Part shown: positions 16,391 to 25,993 of the stretch, piece after piece
How positions within the stretch are numbered: position 1 is the first letter of the stretch
How the letters are laid out: each line of letters begins with the position of its first letter
Assembly: GCF_025464955.1 (NCBI RefSeq)
Contig: NZ_JAODNM010000037.1
Span: forward strand, 1 to 64,000
Direction: 5' to 3'
Origin: Amycolatopsis sp.
Lineage (GTDB): Bacteria > Actinomycetota > Actinomycetes > Mycobacteriales > Pseudonocardiaceae
Length of the DNA: 64,000 nt
Made by a program: the position numbers and the translations under genes
Notes under the pieces: model-generated
Database searches by the model: none
What the model saw: only the letters and a program-made list of their open reading frames with translations
What the model was told of the DNA's origin: nothing

Positions 16391-17622
16391 CCCGGCAGCC
16401 CCAGCAACTTGCCGACACTGCCCGCCTGCGGCCCGCCCGAAGGCAGGTCCAACACGCCCGGAAGGCTCTGCCTCTCGGTCGCCGGAGCGGGCGCCGAAAC
16501 CGGGATCGCCGGCGGCTTTCCCGCGTACGGCGCGTTTTGCGCGCCTCGGACGCCTGTCTGGCTGCCCGGCGGCTCCGCGCAGTACGCGTTGAGGTTGACC
16601 GGCGCCTCGGTGAGGTCGTTGGCCGGACGCTCTTTCGTGCCCTCGTAACCCTTCGTGCACGACGCCGGGTCGAAGAAGTTCAGCACCAGCCCCAGATGCC
16701 CGGTTCCATCAGGCGACGTCGTCGGCGCGAACGCCGAGATGATCGGGTACGCCACGAGCAGCTCTTCGATCGAGTCGGTCCGCACGGAGGTGATCTGCGC
16801 GGTGGTCAACAGGTTGGCCAGCACGATCCCGAGGTCCGAACCCGAGGTCGCGAGCACGTCGGTGACCTGGCGGCTCAGCTGCGGCGCCTCGTCGATGACC
16901 TGACGCAGATCCGGATCCGACGTCTTCAGCTGCGCCGCGATCGTCTTCAGCCCGGCCGACAACGACCTGATATTGTCCGACTGCCGCTGCTGGGTGTCGA
17001 GCACGACGCGCGCGTCGGCGAGAAGTCCCGTGGTCTGCGGCAAGAACTGCGTCGCCGTCGACGTCAATGACTGCGTGCTGTCCAGCAGCTGCCCGAGCGC
17101 GGGCCCCGAGCCTGCGAACGCGTCGTAGGCCTCGTCGACGACGGTCTGCAGCGACTGCGGGTGCACGCTGGACACGAGCTTGTCGAGGTTGCCGAGCACG
17201 GTGTCCGGGGACAGCGGGAGCGACGTCTTGCCGGCGTCGATCACCGAACCGTCGTGCAGGTACGGGCCGTTCTCGTTCTGCGGCAACAGGTCCACGAACT
17301 GCTCACCCACCGCCGACCGGTCGGACACCGCCGCGTTCGTGGCCGCCGGGATTTTCGGGGCGTTGGAATCGATGTCGAGCCCGACGTCGACGCCGCTCTT
17401 GGTGACGGTCATCGAGCGCACCCGGCCGACCGCGACGCCTCGGTAGTCGACCTCGGCGTTGACGAAGATGCCGCCTGACTCGGTCAGGTTCACCGTCACG
17501 ACGTAACCGCGCGCGCCGAACAACCTGTCCAGCCCCGCGTACTTCCCGCCGGCGTAGCCCACCGACAGGACCGCGATCAGTACAAACAGCAGCAGCTGGA
17601 CGCGGTGCTTGCGAGTGATCAC
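16387..17622 (-). CDS. mce4F: MCE-family protein Mce4F
   Basis: A 411-residue substrate-channel protein of a lipid importer. One membrane helix (about 9-28) is followed by the MCE/MlaD domain (about residues 38-115, YVVTVNLTESGGIFVNAEVDYRG-like) and a long helical region that builds the periplasmic tunnel, then a Pro/Ala-rich tail. It is the sixth mce gene, overlapping mce4E by 4 bp (17619-17622). The assignment to F is from operon position. Hexamers of A-F subunits are expected to span the cell envelope. Confidence 0.88.
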   Translation of the reverse strand: MITRKHRVQLLLFVLIAVLSVGYAGGKYAGLDRLFGARGYVVTVNLTESGGIFVNAEVDYRGVAVGRVRSMTVTKSGVDVGLDIDSNAPKIPAATNAAVSDRSAVGEQFVDLLPQNENGPYLHDGSVIDAGKTSLPLSPDTVLGNLDKLVSSVHPQSLQTVVDEAYDAFAGSGPALGQLLDSTQSLTSTATQFLPQTTGLLADARVVLDTQQRQSDNIRSLSAGLKTIAAQLKTSDPDLRQVIDEAPQLSRQVTDVLATSGSDLGIVLANLLTTAQITSVRTDSIEELLVAYPIISAFAPTTSPDGTGHLGLVLNFFDPASCTKGYEGTKERPANDLTEAPVNLNAYCAEPPGSQTGVRGAQNAPYAGKPPAIPVSAPAPATERQSLPGVLDLPSGGPQAGSVGKLLGLPG

Positions 17623-18821
17623 TTGCCACCTCCCAGCAGCGTGCCCAGAATCCCGCCGACGGTGCCGAGCAAGCCGCCCGTCGCCGGGGTCTGCGGGTCA
17701 GGTGCCGTGGCCGTGGTCGGCAGGGGCAGGATCGGCGGCGCCGACCCGTTGGTCAGGCCGATCCCGCCCGGCGTGCCGGGTCCCTTCGGCAGCGAGATGA
17801 TCGGCTGCGAGGAGTTGTTCAGGTTCTGCAGCAACGTGTCCAGGTCGAGGTCCACGGTCGCGTCGACGTTCGCGTAGTCGCCTTTGATCACATTCCCGGC
17901 GTAGTCGGGTAACGGGTAGGTCAGCAGGATCTGCAGCGCGTTCGGCAGGTTCTGGCCCGCCTCGACGAGTTTGTGCAGCGTCGGCCGCAACGCTGTCAGG
18001 TTCGCGACGAGCTGGTCGCGGCTCTTGTTCACCGTGTCCACCGCGACCCCGGAAAGCTTCGTCAGCGCCTGCAACATCGCGACGAGCTGGTCACGCTGAT
18101 CGGTCAGCACCTTCAGCCCCGGCGCGAGCCCGTCGAGCGCGGTCGTGAGATTCCCGGTCTGCTTGACGAGCGTGCCGGACAGCTTGTCGAGCCCGTCGAT
18201 CGCACGGAGGATCTCACCCTTCTGCCCGTCCAGTTCGGTGGCGATCCGGTCCACATGCGACAGCAGCGCGCGCACGTCGGCTTCGTTGCCGGACAACGCG
18301 TTGTTGAGTTCGCGGCTGATATTCCGCAGTTGCTCAACCCCGCCACCGTTGAGCAGCAGCGACAACGCGCCGAGCACTTCTTCGACCTCGGGGTTGCGGC
18401 TGGTCCTCGCCAGCGGGATGTTCGCGCCGGTCGCGAGCCGCCCGGTCGGCGGCGTGCCCACCGGCTGCTCAAGCTCGATGTACTTTTCGCCGAGCAGACT
18501 GGATTGGCGCAGGCCGGCGTCCGCGTTCGCGGGCAGCACGACGTCCCCGTTGACGAGCACGGTCACCAGCGCGGAGTGGGTGTCCGGCGCCAGATCGATC
18601 TTGTCCACCCGGCCCACGGCGACGTCGTTGACCTTGACACTCGCCTGCGGCACCAGGTCGAGGACGTCCGAGAACTGCGCGGTGAGCCGGATCGGATGGT
18701 TGCCGACGTCGGCGCCACCCGGTAGTGGAGTGTTGTACAGTCCCGAAAACCCGCTCCCGCTGCAGGCCGCGAGCAACATGACACCGGCGAGTACACCGGC
18801 GAGGCGCCGTTGGGAACTCAT
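17619..18821 (-). CDS. mce4E: MCE-family lipoprotein Mce4E (LprK type)
   Basis: A 400-residue lipoprotein: signal peptide with lipobox LLAAC (Cys20), then the MCE domain (about 40-115) and a helical barrel with repeated hydrophobic heptads. The lipid anchor is what distinguishes the E subunit in every mce operon. The C-terminus is Gly/Pro-rich (LLGTVGGILGTLLGGG). Four-base overlaps with mce4D (18818-18821) and mce4F. Confidence 0.9.
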   Translation of the reverse strand: MSSQRRLAGVLAGVMLLAACSGSGFSGLYNTPLPGGADVGNHPIRLTAQFSDVLDLVPQASVKVNDVAVGRVDKIDLAPDTHSALVTVLVNGDVVLPANADAGLRQSSLLGEKYIELEQPVGTPPTGRLATGANIPLARTSRNPEVEEVLGALSLLLNGGGVEQLRNISRELNNALSGNEADVRALLSHVDRIATELDGQKGEILRAIDGLDKLSGTLVKQTGNLTTALDGLAPGLKVLTDQRDQLVAMLQALTKLSGVAVDTVNKSRDQLVANLTALRPTLHKLVEAGQNLPNALQILLTYPLPDYAGNVIKGDYANVDATVDLDLDTLLQNLNNSSQPIISLPKGPGTPGGIGLTNGSAPPILPLPTTATAPDPQTPATGGLLGTVGGILGTLLGGGK

Positions 18822-20008
18822 TTCCCACCGCCCGTGAGCTGGCTCAGCACGTTCACCAATGGCAGCGGCAACGGCGGCAGCTGTCCTTGCTGCAGCGAGG
18901 AAATCGTCTGCGGAATCGACGGCAGTTTCAACGCCCCGGCGAGCACCGGCGCCAGCTGCTTGCAGATGTCGGCCAGGGTCGCGGGGACCTGTTTGGGGGT
19001 GAACGCGCTGATCAGGCGGCAGACGGTCAGGATCGGCGGGTTGGTGATCTCATTGAGGTTGTCCCGCACGGCGATCGTGCCGGACGCGGCGTCGTAGGAG
19101 TTGATGAAGTTCGTCGCCCCGACCGGCGCGACGTCGAGCACCTCCGCGAGCGACGACCGCTGGTCCACCAGCACCTTCGTGATCCCGGCCAGCTTGTCCA
19201 CATTGGACGCGAGGAGGTCCTTGTTCTCCGCGACGAAATCCTTGACCTCACCGAGCGAGCTCGCGAGCGACGACAGCGCCGCGCCGACGTCTCCGGAATC
19301 CGCCGCCAGGAACTTGCCGACGTCGGCCGCGCGGCCGTAGAACTCGTTGAGCTCGGCGTCGCTGTCGGCGAGGGCCTTGGTGAAGGTGTTGAGGTTGGTA
19401 ACCGTGGCGAAGAGGTCGTCCTTGGAACCGTCGAGCGTCTTGGCCAGATCCGACAGCTGCGTGATGGTGTTGTTGATGTTCTTGCCGTTGCCGTCGAGGT
19501 TCGCCGCCGCGGTGTCGAGCACGCCGGACAGCGCGCCGTTCTTGTTCGCGCCGTCGGGCCCGAGGCTGGTCGAGAGCTTGTCCAGGCTGCTGTAGAGATC
19601 GTCGAGCTCGACCGGGGTCGCCGTGCGCGACTGCGGGATGACGGTGCCGGTCGCCATCACCGGGCCGACGTCGTAGGCCGGGGTCAGTTGCACGTACCGG
19701 TCGCTGACCAGGCTCGGCGCGACGACGACCGCGCCCGCGTCCGCCGGGATCTGGACGCCCTCGTCGACGGTCAGATCGACCCGCACGGCGGCGCCCTGCG
19801 GCTGGACCGACGTCACCTCACCGACCTTGACGCCCAGCACCCGCACGGACGAACCGGCGTAGAGACCGACGGTCTTGCCGAAGTACGCGCTGAGCTTGGT
19901 GCTCTTGTCCTCGTGGAACACGAAGTACAGCGCGCCGGTGAGCACCAAAGCCACCACACACGTGAACGCCACCCACGTGGCGACACTGCGTCCCGTTCGA
20001 GTCTGCAT
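18818..20008 (-). CDS. mce4D: MCE-family protein Mce4D
   Basis: A 396-residue Mce subunit: one membrane helix (about 7-29, ATWVAFTCVVALVLTGALYF), MCE domain (about 36-115, with SSVRVLGVKVGEVTSV), long helical region and a short Pro-rich tail. The frame is open further upstream, but the ATG at 20006-20008 is the sensible start: it lies 2 bp after the mce4C stop and starts the membrane segment at the usual distance. D is assigned by order. Confidence 0.88.
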   Translation of the reverse strand: MQTRTGRSVATWVAFTCVVALVLTGALYFVFHEDKSTKLSAYFGKTVGLYAGSSVRVLGVKVGEVTSVQPQGAAVRVDLTVDEGVQIPADAGAVVVAPSLVSDRYVQLTPAYDVGPVMATGTVIPQSRTATPVELDDLYSSLDKLSTSLGPDGANKNGALSGVLDTAAANLDGNGKNINNTITQLSDLAKTLDGSKDDLFATVTNLNTFTKALADSDAELNEFYGRAADVGKFLAADSGDVGAALSSLASSLGEVKDFVAENKDLLASNVDKLAGITKVLVDQRSSLAEVLDVAPVGATNFINSYDAASGTIAVRDNLNEITNPPILTVCRLISAFTPKQVPATLADICKQLAPVLAGALKLPSIPQTISSLQQGQLPPLPLPLVNVLSQLTGGGK

Positions 20009-20010
20009 GC

Positions 20011-21042
20011 TCAATTCCCGCCCACCCCCTGGTTCGGCGCCGCGATGGGCGGCGTGCAGCCCTCGGGGTTGATCTGCAGCCCCAGCGCGGTGATCGACGG
20101 CGGCAGCAGCCCGCACAAGTAGCCTTCGAACCAGCGGCCGTTGCCGGTCGCGTTGGCGCCGACACGCGCGAACGGCGCCATCAGCTGCAGGCTGCGTTCG
20201 AGGTTGTCCTGGTTACGCTGCAACACATCGGTCACCTGCCCGAGCTTCTCCAAAGTCGGTTTGAGCTGCTGGCGGTTATCCGAGACCAGTCCGGTCAGTT
20301 GCGCGGACAACTGCTGCGCACCCTTCAGCAGCGTGCTGATCGCGTCCTTGCGGTTCTGCAACTCCCCGAGCAGCAGGTTCCCGTCGCTGATCACCTTCTG
20401 GAGCTGGGTGTCACGGGCGGCGAGCGTTTTCGACACCCCGCTGGTGTTGGCCAGCAGGTTCCGCAGCTGTTCGTCGCGGGACGAGACGGTTTTGGACAGC
20501 GACGACAAGCCGTTCAGCGCGTCCTTCATGTACTGCGGGCTGTCCTTCAAGCTGTCGGAGAGCACGGTGAAGCTCTGGGCGAGCTGCTGGGTGTTGATGT
20601 CACCGACCGTGGTCGACAGCTGCTGGAACGCGTCCTGCAGCTCGAACGGCGTGGTAGTGCGCTGCACCGGGATCGCGTTGTCCGGCTCCTGCGTGCCGGC
20701 GCCCTTCGGCACCAGCGAAAGGTACTTCTCGCCCAGCAGCGTCTTGATCTCGATCGACGCCGTGGTCGCGTCGCCGACGCGGACGTTCTTCACCCGGAAC
20801 TTGACCAGCACCTTCTTGCCCGCCAGCGAAACACTGGTGACCTGCCCGACCTTGACCCCGGCGACCTCGACCTCGTTGTCCGCGGCCAGCCCGGCCGACT
20901 CGGCGAAGTACGCCGAGTACGCCGTACCGTTGCCGAACAGCGGCAGGTCGTTGGAGTAGTACGCGGTCAGCACGGCCAGCAGGATGAGCACCAGGGTCAC
21001 CCCGCCGACAGCCGCCTGGTTGCGGTCTTTGAGACGCTTCAT
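20011..21042 (-). CDS. mce4C: MCE-family protein Mce4C
   Basis: A 343-residue Mce subunit: membrane helix (about 10-31, AAVGGVTLVLILLAVLTAYY), MCE domain (about 38-115, DNEVEVAGVKVGQVTSV) and a long coiled region, ending with two Cys-containing short segments. The ATG at 21040-21042 overlaps the stop of mce4B (ATGA) and is preferred to an earlier in-frame start inside mce4B. Confidence 0.88.
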   Translation of the reverse strand: MKRLKDRNQAAVGGVTLVLILLAVLTAYYSNDLPLFGNGTAYSAYFAESAGLAADNEVEVAGVKVGQVTSVSLAGKKVLVKFRVKNVRVGDATTASIEIKTLLGEKYLSLVPKGAGTQEPDNAIPVQRTTTPFELQDAFQQLSTTVGDINTQQLAQSFTVLSDSLKDSPQYMKDALNGLSSLSKTVSSRDEQLRNLLANTSGVSKTLAARDTQLQKVISDGNLLLGELQNRKDAISTLLKGAQQLSAQLTGLVSDNRQQLKPTLEKLGQVTDVLQRNQDNLERSLQLMAPFARVGANATGNGRWFEGYLCGLLPPSITALGLQINPEGCTPPIAAPNQGVGGN

Positions 21043-22088
21043 GGCCCGCACCTCGCAGGTTGCCGGGTGGTGGGCAAGGGAACGATCGGCACCTCGATGT
21101 TGAGCGAGGAGATGCCGATCCGGCCGGTGATCCCGCAGAGGTAGTAGTTGAACCAACTGCCGTAGCTCAGGGTCCTGGTGAACTTCTGCAGGTTGCCCGG
21201 AAGCACTTGAAGCAGGTGATCGATCAGCTGCTGGGAGTCGTCGAGGTTCGACGAGAGCGCCCCGAGCTGGCCGATGTCATCCTTGAGCGCCGGCCGCGCG
21301 TCCGCGAGCAGCCCGGACGTCGTGGTGGCCAGGTCACCGAGCGCGGACACGGCGTCGCCGATGGGTTTGCGTTCCTGCGCGAGCCCGGTCACCAGCTGCT
21401 GGGTCTGGTCGATCAAGCCCGACAGCTCCGGGGCGCGGCTGTTGACCGTGCCGAGCACCGAGTTGAGGTTGTCGATGACCCGGCCGATCACCTGGTCCTT
21501 GCCCGCGATCGCCGACGTGAGCGACGCGGTGTGGTCGAGCAGGCTCGAGATCGTGCCGCCTTCACCTTGGAAGACCTGGATGATCTCGTAGGACAGCTTG
21601 TTGACGTCGTCAGGGTTGAGCGCTTGGAAGAGCGGCTTGAACCCGTTGAACAGCACGGTCAAGTTGAGCGCCGGCTGCGTGTGGTTCGGCGGGATCGTGC
21701 CGCCTCCGGGCAGCGTCTTGCTGTCGCCGACATCGGTTCCGAGCGAGAGATAGCGCTGACCGACGAGGTTGCGGTACTTGATCGTCGCGGTGACCGACTC
21801 CGGCAGCTTGTACTGCGACTCGACGTCGAACCGCACGTCGGCGAGCGTCGCGTCAGTGTCGCCCGCCACCTCCGCCACCGAGATCGCCGAAACCTGACCG
21901 ACCTTGACCCCGACGATCCGGACGTCGTCGCCGACCTTCAGCCCGGACGCGTCGGTGAAACGCGCGGTGTAGCCCGAGGTCGTGCCGAAGTTCGTGTTCG
22001 CGATCGTCGCGCCGAGCAACCCGGTGAGCACGATGGTGACCACGGCGAAGATGAGGATCTTGATCAGCGAAGGCAGGGTTTTGCTCAT
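21039..22088 (-). CDS. mce4B: MCE-family protein Mce4B
   Basis: A 349-residue Mce subunit: membrane helix (about 10-30, KILIFAVVTIVLTGLLGATI), MCE domain (about 36-118, GDDVRIVGVKVGQVSAI) and helical tunnel region. Overlaps mce4A by 4 bp (22085-22088) and mce4C by 4 bp. B is assigned from operon order. Confidence 0.88.
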   Translation of the reverse strand: MSKTLPSLIKILIFAVVTIVLTGLLGATIANTNFGTTSGYTARFTDASGLKVGDDVRIVGVKVGQVSAISVAEVAGDTDATLADVRFDVESQYKLPESVTATIKYRNLVGQRYLSLGTDVGDSKTLPGGGTIPPNHTQPALNLTVLFNGFKPLFQALNPDDVNKLSYEIIQVFQGEGGTISSLLDHTASLTSAIAGKDQVIGRVIDNLNSVLGTVNSRAPELSGLIDQTQQLVTGLAQERKPIGDAVSALGDLATTTSGLLADARPALKDDIGQLGALSSNLDDSQQLIDHLLQVLPGNLQKFTRTLSYGSWFNYYLCGITGRIGISSLNIEVPIVPLPTTRQPARCGP

Positions 22089-23425
22089 TTGAGGTCCACC
22101 TCCGCGCCGCGGTAGAGCGGTCCGACGAGCAGGCTGCTCCAGTTCGGCACGTCCGACGGCGCCACCCCGAGTGCCGGCGCGGTCAGCAGGTTGATCAGCT
22201 GCTGCTCACCCGGCGAGTTCACCAGCGACGGCGCGCCGCCCGTCGAGCCGCTGCCCGAAGCGATCGGGCCGGGCAAAGTTCCGTCGGGCGAACGCGGCGG
22301 CGCGGGCTTGGTCGACCCGTCCTTGATCGCGCCGTCCGGCGGATACTGCGGCCAGGTGCCTGGCTTGGGCACCTGCGGATAACACCGCGGACCGCGTTTG
22401 TCGTCGTACTTCGGCTCGTCGACCCCGGGCAGGTACTTACCGCGGCTGGAGGTGAACTCGATGGTCACGCGGCTGACGTCGGGATGCGCTGTGCCCTTGC
22501 CGAACGCCAGTTCGGCTGCGGGAACCGAGGCCGCGAGCTGCTGGAGCAGGCAGGGGTATTCCGGCGCGTACTTGGCGAGGACGTCGAGCGTGGGTTGGAC
22601 GTCGGTGGTGAGCCCGATCAGGTTGTTCTCGTTGACCGCCAGGAAGCTGGTGAGGTCGACCGACGCGGTGGACACCGACGAGTACAGGTCGGCGAGCCCC
22701 TGTTTCTTGTCCACCAACGTCTTGCTCGTGGTCGTCAGGTCCGCGAGCGCGTCCAGCAGATCCGGCGCGGCCTTGGTGTAGGTGTCCGAAACGTTCGCGA
22801 GCCCGGTGATGTCGGCCTTGACGTCCGGCAGCGACGGGTCGAGCTTGCCGAGGTAGTCCGAGAGCCGCGCGAGGGTCTGGCCAAGCTGCGTGCCGCGCCC
22901 GTTCAAGGCTGTCGACACCGCGTTCAGCGTGCTCGACAGCTTCTGCGGCTGGACGGCCTGAAGCAGCGGCATGACGTCGTCGAGCACCTTCTCCAGCTCG
23001 ATCGCGCTGCTGCTGCGGTCCTGTCCGATGACGTCCCCGGCGGCGATGTGGGCGGCGGACGGGTCCGGCGGGATCTGCAGGGCGACGTACCGCTCACCGA
23101 AAAGCGTCTTCGGCAGCAGGCGGGCGGAGACGTTGGCGGGGATGACGTCGATCTTGTCCGGATCGAGCGCGAGGTCGAGCGCCGCGTGGTCACCGTCGAC
23201 CTCGATCGACCGCACCTCGCCGACGAGCACCCCGCGGACCTTGACGTCGGCGCCCTTGCGCATCTGGTTGCCGACGTGGTCGGTCTCCAGGCGCACCTGA
23301 GTGACCGGGGTGAAGTCCTTGTTGTAGATCGCGACAGTAGTCACGAAAAACAGCGCCGCGACGACCAGGAACACCAGCCCGAGCAGCTGGAAACGCAGGC
23401 GCCGCAGCAGGATCCGCCGGTTCAT
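22085..23425 (-). CDS. mce4A: MCE-family protein Mce4A
   Basis: A 446-residue Mce subunit: membrane helix (about 12-34), MCE domain (about 40-120, GADVKVRGVLVGEVRSI), a cholesterol-uptake-protein-like helical region and a Pro/Gly-rich C-terminus after residue 330. First mce gene of the operon; overlaps yrbE4B by 4 bp (23422-23425). Together the six subunits would pass sterols from the outer envelope to the YrbE permease. Confidence 0.9.
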   Translation of the reverse strand: MNRRILLRRLRFQLLGLVFLVVAALFFVTTVAIYNKDFTPVTQVRLETDHVGNQMRKGADVKVRGVLVGEVRSIEVDGDHAALDLALDPDKIDVIPANVSARLLPKTLFGERYVALQIPPDPSAAHIAAGDVIGQDRSSSAIELEKVLDDVMPLLQAVQPQKLSSTLNAVSTALNGRGTQLGQTLARLSDYLGKLDPSLPDVKADITGLANVSDTYTKAAPDLLDALADLTTTSKTLVDKKQGLADLYSSVSTASVDLTSFLAVNENNLIGLTTDVQPTLDVLAKYAPEYPCLLQQLAASVPAAELAFGKGTAHPDVSRVTIEFTSSRGKYLPGVDEPKYDDKRGPRCYPQVPKPGTWPQYPPDGAIKDGSTKPAPPRSPDGTLPGPIASGSGSTGGAPSLVNSPGEQQLINLLTAPALGVAPSDVPNWSSLLVGPLYRGAEVDLK

Positions 23426-24288
23426 CCGGAGATCCTCACCGTCGTGGTCGCGCCCCAGATGGCGAGGCTGAGGAAGAAGTCGAGTACCGAGATCAGCACG
23501 ATCGACGTCCGCACCGCGCGGCCCACCGCCACGCCGACCCCGGCGGGACCGCCTTCGGCCGTATAGCCGTAATAGCAGTGCGAAAGGATCACGAGAACGC
23601 TGAAGATGAGCACCTTCAGGAACGACCAGAGCACGTCTTCGGGCGGCAGGAACAGGTTGAAGTAGTGGTCGTAGGTGCCGGCCGACTGCCCGTACAGGAA
23701 GATCGTGATCTCGCGTGACGCCAGGTACGAAGACAGCAGCCCCACGGCGTAGAGCGGGATGACCGCGGCCACTCCGGCGATGACGCGGGTTGTCACCAGG
23801 TACGGCAGGCTCGGGATGGCCATCACCTCGAGCGCGTCGATCTCCTCGGAGATGCGCATCGCGCCGAGCTGCGCGGTGAACCCGCAGCCGACGGTCGCCG
23901 AAAGCGCCAACCCGGCCGAGAGCGGCGCGACCTCACGGGTGTTGAAGTAGGCCGAGATGAACCCGGTCAGCGCCGCCGTGCCGAGCTGGTTCAGCGCCGC
24001 GTACCCCTGCAGACCGACGATCAGCCCGGTGAACAACGTCATCCCGATCATCACGCCGAGCGTGCCGCCGATGACGGCCAGGCCACCGCTGCCGAAGATG
24101 ACCTCGGTCAGCAGGCGCAGCACTTCCTTGCCGTAGCGGCGCATGGTCCGCGGTGCCCAGGCGAGCGCACGCGCGTAGAACCAGAGCTGCTCGCCGAGAC
24201 CCTCGAGACTCGCCCCCGGACGCGCGATGATCTCCAGCGTCCGGTCGATGGACTGGACGGGCTCCTGGTCCTCGGCTAGTGCAGTCAT
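23422..24288 (-). CDS. yrbE4B: MlaE/YrbE-family ABC permease YrbE4B
   Basis: A 288-residue integral membrane permease with five to six hydrophobic segments and the MlaE signature region GCGFTAQLGAMRISEEIDAL (about 134-153) that contacts the MceG ATPase. The ATPase gene itself is not in the window, as usual for mce operons. It abuts yrbE4A: its ATG (24286-24288) shares one base with the yrbE4A stop. Two YrbE subunits form the inner-membrane pore. Confidence 0.92.
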   Translation of the reverse strand: MTALAEDQEPVQSIDRTLEIIARPGASLEGLGEQLWFYARALAWAPRTMRRYGKEVLRLLTEVIFGSGGLAVIGGTLGVMIGMTLFTGLIVGLQGYAALNQLGTAALTGFISAYFNTREVAPLSAGLALSATVGCGFTAQLGAMRISEEIDALEVMAIPSLPYLVTTRVIAGVAAVIPLYAVGLLSSYLASREITIFLYGQSAGTYDHYFNLFLPPEDVLWSFLKVLIFSVLVILSHCYYGYTAEGGPAGVGVAVGRAVRTSIVLISVLDFFLSLAIWGATTTVRISG

Positions 24289-25088
24289 TACAGCGCCTTG
24301 GCCGGGACGATCTGCAGGTAGATCGCCGTCAGCACGACGTTGATCAGGAACAGCAGCAGGAACGTGATCACCACGGCCTGGTTGACCGCGTCGCCGACGC
24401 CCTTCGGCCCGCCGGCCGGGTTGAGCCCGCGGAACGCCGCGACCACCCCCGCGACGAAGCCGTACAGCAGGGCCTTGATCTCACTGACCCACAGGTCCGG
24501 CAGCTGGGCTAGAGCGTTGAAGCTGGCGAGGTACGCGCCCGGGGTGCCGCCCTGCATGACGACGTTGAAGAAGTACCCGCCGAGCACCCCGACCACGCTG
24601 ACCAAGCCGTTGAGCAGCACCGAAACCACGATCGCGGCGAGCACCCTGGGCACGATGAGCCGCTGGATGGGATTGACGCCGAGCACTTCCATCGCGTCGA
24701 TCTCTTCGCGGATCTTGCGGGCGCCGATGTCCGCGCAAACGGCGCTTCCGCCCGCACCGGCCACCAGCAACGCCGTGATCAGCGGCGCGGCCTGCTGCAC
24801 GATCGCGAGCGCGCTGGCCGCACCGGTGAACGACTGCGCGCCGATCTGCTCGGTCAGCGAACCCAGCTGCAGCGCGATGACCGCGCCGAACGGGATCGCC
24901 ACCAGCGCCGTCGGCAGGATCGTCACACTCGCGAAGAACCACGACTGCTGGATCCATTCGCGGACCTGGAAGGGGCGTTTGAAGATCGCCCGCAAGACCT
25001 CCCAGGCAAGCGTCGACAGCCTGCCCACCTGGGTCAGTGCGGCGATTCCCGGGATTCGGAACGATCCGCTCTCCTCGCCGGCCACCAC
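24288..25088 (-). CDS. yrbE4A: MlaE/YrbE-family ABC permease YrbE4A
   Basis: A 266-residue permease, first gene of the transporter. The signature region reads SAVCADIGARKIREEIDAME (about 115-134) and the C-terminus is hydrophobic. A 104-bp gap separates it from the SDR gene upstream; I see no clear promoter there, so it is probably read from the hsd4A promoter, though an internal one is possible. Confidence 0.92.
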   Translation of the reverse strand: MVAGEESGSFRIPGIAALTQVGRLSTLAWEVLRAIFKRPFQVREWIQQSWFFASVTILPTALVAIPFGAVIALQLGSLTEQIGAQSFTGAASALAIVQQAAPLITALLVAGAGGSAVCADIGARKIREEIDAMEVLGVNPIQRLIVPRVLAAIVVSVLLNGLVSVVGVLGGYFFNVVMQGGTPGAYLASFNALAQLPDLWVSEIKALLYGFVAGVVAAFRGLNPAGGPKGVGDAVNQAVVITFLLLFLINVVLTAIYLQIVPAKAL

Positions 25089-25192
25089 ACCTCCGCGTCG
25101 TTTCGCCCCCAGTACCCCGACCGAGTCTTACGCATACCTCACAACCGCGTTCCGTTAGCGGTGTTCACTAACTACCCTTCGGCAGTGAGCCT

Positions 25193-25972
25193 TCAGAACT
25201 TGAGGGCGTGGGTGGCCGTGGCACCTCCGTCGGCGACGAATTCCGCTCCGGTGCAGTACGAGCTGTCGTCGCTGGCGAGGAACACGACCAGCTGCGCGAT
25301 CTCCTCCGGCCGCCCGACTCGGCCGAGCGCGACCTTCTTCCCGGCCGGCGACAGATCGACGTCGTGCCCGCCCACGGCGTCGGAGACCATCTTCGTGTCG
25401 ATCATGCCCGGGTGCACCGAGTTCACCCGGATGCCGCGCGCGCCCAGCTCCAGCGCGGCGACCTTGGTCATCCCGCGGATCGCGAACTTGCTCGCGGTGT
25501 AGGCGACGAGGTACGGCATGGCGGCCAGACCCTCCACAGAGGACACATTGACGATCGACCCGCCACCGGCGGCGGACAAGGGTTCAACGACCGAACGCAT
25601 CCCAAGAAACGTACCAATCTGGTTTACCCGGATGACGCGCTCGTAGTCGGCGAGCGCGGTGTGGGCGAGTTCGGCGAAAAACAGGATCCCGGCATTGTTG
25701 ACCAGCACGTCGAGTCGGCCGAACGTCTCCCCGACCTGCTTGACCGCGGCCGCCCAGTCGTCTTCGTCGGAAACGTCGAGATGCTGGTACACCACGGCGT
25801 CACCGAGTTCGGCGGAAAGCTGCTCGCCGCCGGCGTCGTCGATGTCCGCGATCATCACCCGCGCGCCCTCGCCGACGAACGCCCGCACGGCGGCTTCGCC
25901 CTGGCCGCGCGCGGCACCGGTGATCAGCGCGACCTTCCCGGCCAGCCGTCCCACTCGCACAGTGCGTGTCAT
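25193..25972 (-). CDS. Short-chain dehydrogenase, FabG3/20-beta-HSD-like
   Basis: A 259-residue NAD(P)-dependent SDR. Cofactor loop TGAARGQG is near residues 17-24, NNAG near 92-95 and the active-site YTASK near 155-159 with the Ser in VSSVEGLA. It is close in pattern to the mycobacterial 20-beta-hydroxysteroid dehydrogenase FabG3. The ATG at 25970-25972 with AGGAG 4 nt upstream is preferred to earlier in-frame ATGs. It lies between hsd4A (21-bp gap) and yrbE4A, a position without an SDR in the M. tuberculosis mce4 locus, so it may be a lineage-specific steroid enzyme. Confidence 0.87.
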   Translation of the reverse strand: MTRTVRVGRLAGKVALITGAARGQGEAAVRAFVGEGARVMIADIDDAGGEQLSAELGDAVVYQHLDVSDEDDWAAAVKQVGETFGRLDVLVNNAGILFFAELAHTALADYERVIRVNQIGTFLGMRSVVEPLSAAGGGSIVNVSSVEGLAAMPYLVAYTASKFAIRGMTKVAALELGARGIRVNSVHPGMIDTKMVSDAVGGHDVDLSPAGKKVALGRVGRPEEIAQLVVFLASDDSSYCTGAEFVADGGATATHALKF

Positions 25973-25993
25973 GACTCTCCTATCACGCGACAC

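Noticed and set aside
25089-25192. A KstR site or separate promoter before yrbE4A
   Set aside because: AACCGCGTT near 25142 has a 3-base centre where the consensus needs 2, and no -35/-10 pair is convincing.
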